Shown here piece after piece: positions 55,795-64,000 of a DNA stretch of 64,000 nucleotides (within the stretch, counting starts at the first letter, position 1; every line of letters begins with the position of its first letter). The stretch lies in the NCBI GenBank assembly GCA_018340805.1, contig JACMZG010001913.1:4597953-4661952 (forward strand). Reading direction: 5' to 3'. Source of the stretch: Microvelia longipes. Its lineage: Eukaryota > Arthropoda > Insecta > Hemiptera > Veliidae. A program made the position numbers and the translations under genes. Under the pieces are notes generated by a model. The model was not told where the DNA came from. It saw nothing but the letters and a program-made list of their open reading frames with translations, and made no database searches.

Positions 55795-56912
55795 GAGAGA
55801 TATTAGAGATATGGAGATATTATGGAGATATCATGGAGATATTATTACTAGAGGGAACCCACTGATTGAGTTTTGAAACATCGAAAAAGTAACCTGACCA
55901 CCTTCGATTATCAATTTAATCAAATAAAAGGACAAAATTAAATTCACTTTTATACAACAACATTAAAAAAAATAAACCGTTTATTTAAATAAATTAATTA
56001 ATTAAAATACGATCTTAAATAGAATACATATTAATATGATATATTTAAATCAGCAAAGCTGAGGTTTTTCCATGCAATAATATAGCATGTACATATTAAT
56101 ATAATAAATATAATACTTACTAATCTAGTTTATGATAAATAATGATTAATGATGAATAATAAATTAATGATTACTAATTAATGATTCTAATTAAATTTAG
56201 TGATTTTAAACTTAAATACACACTGACTCTATACACTTATACTATATACATTGACACAAAGGAAAAAAAGCACAATATTCATATACTAACAGAGACAAAA
56301 TTATTATAAATATTATTTTAAATAATTTTTAAACTACATATTATTAACATGCAAAATTTTATTAAATATATTATTTATTCAATAGTAATTAACAAATGCT
56401 ATTAGCCTATACAATCTAAGATTTATTTACCTTATCATTTACTTATTAATTATTTTTAATATTAATCTATGATTATTTAAATTTATCTCCATTTTATTTT
56501 ATATTTTTTTTAGTGCATGCAGGAGGTATTATATACCTTTACTTTATAATCAATATATTTATTTTTAATTAACACTTTAAGTACAAATTAAAAAGGGTTT
56601 AGGTATGTATAAATATAGTTATTTTATGTTTTATAAATTAATAATATTAATAATGGTAAGAGAGTTTAGTAAGAATATTTAAATTACACTAAATTACTAT
56701 AATATTTTAAAATTAAAATACAACAACATTTAAAAATACAAATTAAAACACAAAACATTTGCAGGAAACCGGAAAACAATTAATTTATTATAACCTTAAA
56801 TCACTATTGTAGGAGGTTTCCATGAGGTTACACAGAGTCACTGAGAAAAGATGTTTCAGGTCTCTCAATGAATTGAGATTGGCTTGCCCCCTCTAAAATA
56901 TATCTATATGGG
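55795..56912. mobile_element. Longer TIR element (about 1.1 kb), full version of 5902-6216
   Basis: The left end (AGATATTATTACTAGAGGGA, then TTTTGAAACATCGAAAAAGT and ACCTTCGATTATCAAT) equals the reversed right end of the 315-bp element. The right end (TGAGGTTACACAGAGTCACT, CTCAATGAATTGAGATTGGC, CCCTCTAAAATATATCTATA) equals its reversed left end. About 870 bp of A+T-rich DNA lies between, without transposase. A GGAGATAT run at 55811-55845 blurs the left boundary. Confidence 0.7.
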
Positions 56913-57691
56913 GAAAAAGACAAATTATTCCACCAAGAACAAAAAAGATAATGATGTTGAGTTACATTAATTTCTAAATAAATACATACAATTATAAACT
57001 CCCTATTTGGGGCAATACCCGCTAGAATTAAACAAATTTTTATTCCTTTTAAATGCCATTGATTATGATAGCACATTTATTTTATAGTTATAATTTATTT
57101 ATAATACATTTTACCAAGAATATAATTTTCAACGAATAATAATATATAATTTGAAATTGTATTGCACTAATTATTTTTAAACAGATGTAACAAATTTTAA
57201 TAAATAGTACTTAGGTTCGAGATATCAGACTTTCTAATTTTAAGTCCTAAGGTCAATTTCTATGTACTTTCTTCGAACAGTATGTTTTATAGTGCGGTTC
57301 TTATTCTAGAATTTTGGCATTTTTATATTAAAATTTGTTGTCTTGTGTGATATGTTGGATCAAAGCATATTGTTTTGAGTCGTCGTTTATGTCAGATTTA
57401 TGTCTTGCAATTATTTGTCTTAGTTTCTGTCCTGTATTTCCTATTATCATCTCAGACGTTTAAGTATTACTTAAAAAACACTTGTTTCCTCCTTTTAAAA
57501 ACAATTAAAATTATTATACTTCAAAAATATTATCAGTTGAAAATTATATGCTTATTAATAAAATAAATTTTAATGATAAAAGAAAGTGCAATCGTAATCA
57601 ATAAAATTTAGCAAAGGAGAGAAGATTTGTTAAAAATATAAACAGTGAGTCTGGTCTTATAATAAGATTTTCTACGAACACAGCGTACTTG
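56913..57691. other. A+T-rich spacer
   Basis: Two short frames (56828-57076 minus, 57375-57566 plus) have no recognised motif. Confidence 0.4.
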
Positions 57692-58069
57692 TCAATCTAA
57701 ATGACAAATGTAAAGCAATAAAACAATATTTAAATAAACATATATAAGATAAACATTATTTTTCAATTTATTTTTAAATATAGATTTTGTCAATAATACA
57801 GACTGAAAATTATTTTGAATATGTAAATGCACTGCAAACATAAATGTAATACTTCTGCAAAGAGCAAACAGAGTTATTATTAATCCTATCGAGTCGAGTA
57901 TTAAGCTTTTGGATAATAGTCTCAGAGAATTTTGATCCAACCCGATATCTACTAAAAACTCCCTAGTTTTTGCATAATAATATATTCTTATGAATATTAT
58001 ACTACACACGGCTAAAATCAATTGACAGCGCGCCAAAATCTCAATGCTTTCAACTCCTTTTTTTAGCAA
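57692..58069 (-). CDS. Unidentified 125-codon frame with hydrophobic segments
   Basis: This minus-strand frame starts inside the TIR element at 57997-58908 and has three hydrophobic stretches (around LILAVCSIIFIRIYYY, SIGLIITLFALC and VYLIYVYLNIVLLLYI). The first 24 or so codons are element sequence. The remaining part is the longest frame in the window that is not composed of repeats or LINE domains, but it matches no family I know, and A+T-rich DNA readily yields hydrophobic frames. It could be a remnant exon; no convincing splice sites were found. Confidence 0.15.
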   Translation of the reverse strand: MLKKGVESIEILARCQLILAVCSIIFIRIYYYAKTREFLVDIGLDQNSLRLLSKSLILDSIGLIITLFALCRSITFMFAVHLHIQNNFQSVLLTKSIFKNKLKNNVYLIYVYLNIVLLLYICHLD

Positions 58070-58908
58070 AAAAAATCCCTTCTTTTAAGTAACAAAAAAA
58101 ATCCCAACTCTGGCAACACTGAAAGTCAGGTTATGTTTTGAATTTATTATTTGTTTATATTTGATATCGTATTTTTTTATTTTTTTAAAAATATGTACTT
58201 TTTAAGTAGGAATATTGTTGTATCTTATAAATTAACAACTAAGTGTTGCTTAAATTTGTTCGGGAAGTATGAATTAAGTTGTTAATTACGTAATGCAATG
58301 GATCATAGTAGTTCTATGATAAAAGTTTGACGATTTAAATAAATCGTCAGCTATAATGACTTTTTTCCAAAACAAACTGCTTTTTTGTGTCAAGTTTGTA
58401 TAATTGAATGCGTATTGTTTCATATTACAAAAATAATATGACACGATATGCATTCATAACTTAAAAAAGTCAAGAATGGTATCTATTGGAAGACATGGCA
58501 TTTTCCAAAAAAAAATGTGTCTTTTGGTTAAGAGACCACAGACTCTGCGCTGTACTCAAATAGTAAGAAATGCTTGAAAAAATACGTCAATGTCCATGCG
58601 TCAAATATAGGCACTCAGATCATATTACAACTCTGCAATAATTGGATGAATTGAACAGATTGGAATGGAACGAAACCAACTCAAACAGATCAATGTGCAC
58701 AATGAGGGAAATAAAAGCGACGCGAGGTTACAAATATTTACAACCAGTGTTGCCTTTTTATGATTTTATTTGCGAAAAAGGTATTTTTATATACCGAGGT
58801 TGGCATGAGGTGGAGGGGGAATAAGCGCGGTCGGTCTGAACCAATAGAATCCTTTCCCTAACAGATTTTTGGAGCGCTGTCAATTGATTTTAGCCGTGTG
58901 TCGTATTA
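57997..58908. mobile_element. TA-flanked TIR element (912 bp), CACACGGYTAAAATC family
   Basis: The left end TTATACTACACACGGCTAAA and right end (reversed TAATACGACACACGGCTAAA) continue as AATCAATTGACAGCGC. TA flanks both ends (57995-57996 and 58909-58910). It is the longest copy here, and includes an internal hairpin near 58407-58455. The frame 58642-58824 (MREIKATRGYKYLQP) is shared with two other copies but is unlikely to be a transposase. Confidence 0.9.
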
Positions 58909-59059
58909 TAGTTTCTATTTATATGTGTTAAGACCAAAAATGATTACTATGCTTAGCAACAGGTAAAATAATCTGATATTGGTGATGTCCCTTTAGCGAG
59001 TACAGCGCACACTTAAGAAATAAGGCTGAAATGATACAGTCTTTCTGAACTCCTATGCA

Positions 59060-59405
59060 CCACAAAATGTCTGTCGGCTTCATCAAAAAATGTCTGTCGG
59101 CTTCACCACTAAATGTCTGTCAGTTTCACCACACAATGTCTGTTGGTTTCACCACACAATGTCTGTTGGTTCCACCACAAAATGTCTGTCGGTTTCACCA
59201 CAAAATATCTGTCGGTTTCACCACAATAAGTCTGTCAGTTTCACCACACAATGTCAGCTGGTTTCACCACAAAATGTCTGTCGGCTGTTGGCAGTCTGTC
59301 GGTTTCACCTGTCGGCTTCACCACACAATGTCTGTTGGTTTCACCACACAATGTCTGTTGGTTTCACCACAAAATGTCTGTCGGTTTCACCACAAAATGG
59401 GTGTC
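59060..59405 (+). repeat. 23-bp minisatellite, about 14 units
   Basis: The unit TCTGTCGGTTTCACCACAAA plus ATG is repeated with GTTGGTT and CACACAA variants. A central irregular piece (59283-59318) breaks the period. The 178- and 129-codon frames are open because no unit contains a stop in those frames; a protein made of such repeats has no other support. Confidence 0.9.
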
Positions 59406-60159
59406 GCTTTCACCATAATATTACTTTTATTAGGTTACTCTGTGTTAGTTCAGTTGTTGATGTGGGAAATATTAGTTGAAGAGAACCCATTCCATTATTT
59501 TTCTGTTTTCCAGCTTATTAATCTCATTAAGTATTGTTTCACGAGGAACATTCATTTGTATGCAATTAGTTTCATTTATTTGTTAACATAGACAGTTAAA
59601 CTTCTTTATTCATTAACAAAGTTTTTTTTTCACGTTTTTATATCGTATTTAAAAGTCAATTTATTATGTAAAATAAGATTTTATCTTCAAACAGTCCTTA
59701 ATTAATATGGCATTTTTTTTAAAATATTCCATTTCGAATATTCTGTCGCTAATGAAGCTAATTAGAATAAAGAAAATATGATAATGATGTTATTAAGGGA
59801 ATATAGAAAGTAAATTTGCTTCCCTGCGTTTTCTTATGGCCACTTCGCAGCCACGTTGTTATAGTTTTGTATTATTTGTTGTTCCCCGGCAATTTGCCAG
59901 GTATTTAGCGAAATATATTGCCTCGTATCGTGTAGTAACCCTGTTCTATACTACCTCCCTACCTTCTAGCACAACTGAACCTAACAGTTATCTTAGACGT
60001 CATTAACCTTGACGTATGCATATATACAACATAATATATATACCGTTTGTAACTCTAGTCTCAATCGATTTAGCTTGCCGTCTACATGAAAGGGCTTCAA
60101 AATGAGGTTGTTCATACAACCTTATTTTAAAGCTATTTTAAGTCGTATTTTAAGTTTTT
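59406..60159. other. Spacer
   Basis: Nothing recognised. A fragment at 59820-59880 (CTTCGCAGCCACGTTGTTAT) weakly recalls 37420-37445. Confidence 0.35.
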
Positions 60160-61065
60160 TCGTTGTTTTTCAAGCCATTTCGTTGTTTTTCAAGCCATTT
60201 CGTTGTTTTTCAAGCCATTTCGTTGTTTTTCAAGCCATTTCGTTGTTTTTCAAGCCATTTTGTTGTTTTTCAAGCCATTTCGTTGTTTTTCAAGCCATTT
60301 TGTTGTTTTTTAAGGTTGTTTTTCAAGCCATTTTGTTGTTTTTCAAGCGTTTTCAAGCCATTTCGCTGCTTCAAGAAACAAAACCCAGCCATTTCGTTGT
60401 TTTTCAGCCATTTCGCTGTTTTCAAGCCATTTCGTTGTTTATCAAGCCATTTCGCTGCTTCAAGAAAACAAAACCTTTTCAAGCCATTTCGTTGTTTTTC
60501 AAGCCATTTCGCTGTTTTTCAAGCCATTTTGTTGTTTTGTTTCGCTTAAGAAAACTTGTTTTTCAAGCCATTTCGTTGTTTTTCAAGCCATTTCGTTGTT
60601 TTTCAAGCCATTTCGTTGTTTTTTCAAGCCATTTCGCTGCTTCAAGAAACAAAACCCTTTAGAAAAAGCCATTTCGTTGTTTTTCAAGCCATTTCGCTGT
60701 TTTTCAAGCCATTTCGTTGTTTATCAAGCCATTTCGCTGCTTCAAGAAAACAAAACCCTTTAGAAAAAGCCATTTCGTTGTTTTTCAAGCCATTTCGCTG
60801 TTTTTCAAGCCATTTCTTGTTTATCAAGCATTTCGCTGCTTCAAGAAACAAAACCCTTTAGAAAAAGCCATTTCGTTGTTTTTCAAGCCATTTCGCTGTT
60901 TTTCAAGCCATTTCGTTGTTTATCAAGCCATTTCGCTGCTTCAAGAAAACAAAACCCTTTAGAAAAAGCCATTTCGTTGTTTTTCAAAAGCCATTTCGCT
61001 GTTTTTTCAAGCCATTTCGTTGTTTATCAAGCCATTTCGCTGCTTCAAGAAAACAAAACCCTTTA
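60160..61065 (+). repeat. 20-bp satellite with about 110-bp higher-order unit
   Basis: The basic unit TTTTTCAAGCCATTTCGTTG is repeated directly at 60160-60300. Further right a longer unit emerges: three or four 20-bp monomers (TCGTTGTTTTT, TCGCTGTTTTT, TCGTTGTTTAT, TCGCTGCTTC) then AAGAAAACAAAACCCTTTAG and AAAAAG, repeated about four times. The 186-codon frame (CFSSHFVVFQAISLFFKPFR) reflects the repeat only. Confidence 0.95.
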
Positions 61066-61148
61066 GAAAAATGATACAATGTACAGTTTGAAGGAAAAGA
61101 AGAGACATACAAAATTATGAAAAATTGAAATTTTAAATTTCAATTGAT

Positions 61149-61626
61149 TTGTATTTTAATTTGAATGAAAATATCCGATTGAAAACATTCAACATTTTTT
61201 ACCAAAAGAAGAAAAGAAATTTTAAGAATAGAAAACCAGATTTATTCACATTTGTTTTAAAGGCATGTAATACAGTTGTGGAACGTGCTGAAATAAACGC
61301 CTCTAGTAGTATTATTAGAAGAAACACACAAAAAAACATACACCACCACAACTTACACACATTGTAATCATCATTAAATTTGATTTCATCATCAGAAATA
61401 AACTTTAAGCAGACGATCAATAAATGATCAAAGATCAAATCCTATGTACTTAACCAAAACTGAATAAGAATAAAGCTAAGAAACATAGCTATAGTAAGTA
61501 TTGAAATAGGAAAATTGTGTTATTAGTAATTATTTTACATTGTAAATCTTGTATTTTTTAAAAGAATAAAGAAGGCGTGCAATAATATTTTAGAGCACGC
61601 CCACAAAAAAAAAAAAAAAAAAAAAA
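61149..61626 (+). mobile_element. Retroelement 3' region ending in hairpin and poly(A)
   Basis: AATAAAGAAGGCGTGC is followed by a hairpin GCGTGC (61575-61580) / GCACGC (61595-61600), and then 22 A residues at 61605-61626. This end structure indicates a reverse-transcribed insertion. The upstream 300 bp contain a 72-codon frame without recognised domain, so the parent (LINE or retrocopy) and left boundary are unknown. Confidence 0.5.
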
Positions 61627-63794
61627 CTTGTACGGGATGAGCGTTAGCTTATCCGTATAGTGGATTTCCATGACTCGCCAATACATAGGTTGAGGGTAGT
61701 GAGGTACGTTACTTGCATTGGCAGTTTCCCTTGGCCCTAACCCTATAACTTTTCAGCTCCCACCTATTCGCGATTTCAAAGTCCGTTGCAGCGCCACGTC
61801 GCTGATAAGACATGATAACGAAAGGGTGATCGTTGTTAAAGTTCCTTATGGGATTTTTTTGGTTTTCTTATTTGTGACGATTATTTTTTAAATTTTTTAT
61901 CAAAGTGCTTTAATTTATTTAATTTTAGAGCGTATGACTCAATAGATCCAATTATTATTGAAAATAGCGTTAATGGGTTTTGTCACGAACATTTAAATGA
62001 GTTGCTGAAAGATGAAGATTCATATATTAGTGTTTTATTTATTTATTGTTAATTATAGTTACTTTTAAATAATTTTATAAACACACAAATTACAATTTAA
62101 TGCATTAATATTTAATTAGTTGTAACAGGTATTTAATTAACTGTAACAGCGATTTTACGTAATTTTTTAATTTATCAATCAAATTTATTTAGCACAAATT
62201 TAATAATATATAAATTCACTTTTTGGAAAGTTATGTTTTAATTATCCGTTTGTTATTATTTCTGGGTAATCGGGACTAATACCAAGTCCTGTTATGATAA
62301 GAGATGATTATATATTTAAACCTGGATATCGAAGATTTACTACGAAATTATTTGCAATTTTGAGTACCATTGGTCGTTTTTAATATTTTTTACATTATCA
62401 CATTTAACTAACAATAAAAATAAATGAAGAATTTTATCGGATCCCATGCTAATCCTATGATAAAAAAATCCCCCTTCGTTTTCCCGCTTTGGTATGTGCC
62501 AACCTTACACATATCTCTTTGCTCGCGGATAGTATGAGAGGCGGCCTTGAGTGGAAAGGGGGCGTGGTGATCTGTGGCGCTGACTGGTCAGTTTAGACCG
62601 GAAGCTACAACCCTAATTCAACTGGATTGTTAGAGTGGATGTTATAGTTACGGCATTATGCCGAATTCGTAAATGTTCTTTTACCAATTAGTTTGTAAAT
62701 CTGTTGTTCATAGTTAATAATGTTAGTCATTAATTTGTTAGTTGTTATTAGTTATTAATAACAACTACTAATAACAGACTGACAACTTTGTGAAAACCAT
62801 TCAGGAAGTCTCAAAAACACCTGAAACAGATAATTCCGGTGTAATCTAAATTTCGGATTTTTTCCAAAAACAATACTTTGTGCAAATAAGGAAAAGTAAA
62901 AACAGAAGATAAAAGACATTATTGCATGTTACACGTCTATCTCACCAACACAGGTTACAGCCAAGAAAAAAACTTCTCAACGAAAAACCCAAGGTAGTCT
63001 TTATTTTTGGTTGGATATTACACATCAGTTAAATACCTTATATATGTAGTTCAATATGTTCAGTTTTAAGTGAACAAAAGAATGTGTTAAACTAAACATT
63101 GTAACTCCATTTGGTTGGTTTTAATTAAAAATATGTAATTAATATTTATTTATTAATTAATAATGTGTGCATAGCTAATTATTTTATGATATATACTGAT
63201 TATATAATATAACATTTATATGCTTAAACTTAATTAAGTATTTGTCATTTTATATGTCCTTTATTAAGTTAAGAAATATACTGTTTTCTAAAAATAGTCT
63301 AATTTATTTTTTGACTGTTTAATTAAAGGTATACAGTTATTGTAAAATTTTGTAGTTTCTTTTCCTTGTGACAGTTAATGTAATAATGGATGGTTTGAAC
63401 TTGACGAGGACTTGGTGAATCAAGTTGGACATGGTGATAATGACTGTCATTAGGGAAGAAGAATAATGCTATCATTTACCCTACCTGTTTAACTTGTGTT
63501 TAAGAGACTCTTAAATTTAATGCAGTGTCATATATTGTTATGTTTATTTTATTTTAACAAGGGTTTATTTTAATGACAGTTTGGCACTTGACAGATGTTA
63601 GAAAGGATTTAACGAAATACTAAAACCATTTTTACACAACGTGTAAATGTAATAATCAACATAATTTCAAATGTGTTAGTAGCAATATTTATTAAATATG
63701 CAAGTGACTGTATTATTTAACTATATATTATAGTTATTTATGCACCAAGGGTGTAATGATTGCTATTATTTCTCTGAGCAGTTAGTTAGTTCCT
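61627..63794. other. Long A+T-rich stretch, no gene recognised
   Basis: A fragment near 62790-62890 (AGTCTCAAAAACACCTGAAA, CCAAAAACAATACTTTG) belongs to the dispersed family seen at 42950-43050. TTGTTATTA/TAATAACAA inverted pairs occur near 62743-62767. Nothing else identified. Confidence 0.4.
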
Positions 63795-63935
63795 AAGGCG
63801 AGAGCCGAAGTAACCAAATCATCTAACTCCCGAGGCGAAGCCGAGATTTTTATGTATTTAACTTTCGAGGCAAAGCCGAACGAGTTATGTTTTTTAACTC
63901 CCAAGGCGAAGCAGAGGAAACGTTAGTGGCGATGG
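63795..63935 (+). repeat. Short tandem of CCGAGGCGAAGCCGAG units
   Basis: AAGGCGAGAGCCGAAGT, CCGAGGCGAAGCCGAG, TCGAGGCAAAGCCGAACGAG and CCAAGGCGAAGCAGAGG are spaced about 40-48 bp apart, each preceded by TAACT-type sequence. Confidence 0.8.
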
Positions 63936-64000
63936 GCGAAAATAGCAACTTTCCTTTCAAATACAGGTGCATATAATTTATCTCCAGACGCTGACGTCAT
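63936..64000. other. End of window
   Basis: Nothing recognised. Confidence 0.3.

Noticed and set aside
59055..59591. 178-codon frame as a repeat protein
   Set aside because: A 23-bp unit shifts frame every repeat and is open simply because it lacks stops; no start context or non-repeat domain.
60102..60662. 186-codon frame and overlapping frames as a repetitive secreted protein
   Set aside because: Produced by the 20-bp satellite; several overlapping frames are open on both strands.
61575..61626. Rho-independent terminator
   Set aside because: The window is eukaryotic, and the hairpin is followed by A rather than T on this strand with AATAAA upstream; a retroelement 3' end fits better.

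Overview
The window looks like non-coding, repeat-rich nuclear DNA from an arthropod, probably an insect. The evidence is very high A+T, long (TA)n and (CA)n microsatellites, several non-LTR retrotransposon (LINE) remains, tRNA-derived SINEs with target-site duplications, TIR elements with TA target sites, foldback elements, and at least a dozen tandem arrays. I found no convincing host gene, no operon, no bacterial or phage gene and no CRISPR array. The species cannot be named from the sequence alone.

Layout. 1-3.5 kb: a minus-strand LINE with a PHD-like/coiled-coil/FP-like ORF1, an endonuclease and the end of a reverse transcriptase, broken by a deletion and a 257-bp inverted duplication. 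3.5-13 kb: microsatellites, a 5S-rRNA-like fragment, TIR/foldback elements, a 42-bp array, a 28-bp satellite carrying a SINE, a second 5S-like fragment with a 61-bp array, and a hAT-like element. 13.4-15 kb: hammerhead-ribozyme-like motifs and satellite arrays arranged as a large inverted repeat. 16.7-28.1 kb: a 5.7-kb segment present twice in tandem, with one N exactly at the junction. This is most likely two overlapping assembly contigs that were not merged, so the real locus probably holds it once. 28-43 kb: foldback elements built from a tRNA-type SINE, MITEs, minisatellites, a second copy of the 8-kb SINE with a 13-bp target duplication, more hammerhead-like motifs, a 3' LINE fragment and a 5S-containing repeat. 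43.3-49.1 kb: a nearly complete but heavily decayed minus-strand LINE with CCHC knuckles, endonuclease, reverse transcriptase and RNase H (I-type superfamily). 49-64 kb: microsatellites, 72-, 36-40-, 23- and 20-bp arrays, an inverted hammerhead-bearing element, two more TIR elements and retroelement poly(A) tails.

The most notable signals are: (1) a recurring hammerhead-like core (CUGANGA, stem II, GAAA, short palindromic stem III) at six places, often inside inverted repeats, as expected from Penelope-like element remains; (2) three copies of a 5S rRNA internal-promoter fragment next to a GCGAAGCGAGTCCGAAG-type repeat; (3) foldback elements with arms of exactly equal length; (4) the N-marked 5.7-kb duplication, which affects every copy-number statement between 16.7 and 28.1 kb. 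Coordinates of decayed elements are approximate unless a target duplication or terminal repeat fixes them. All assignments come from reading the sequence; no database search was run.
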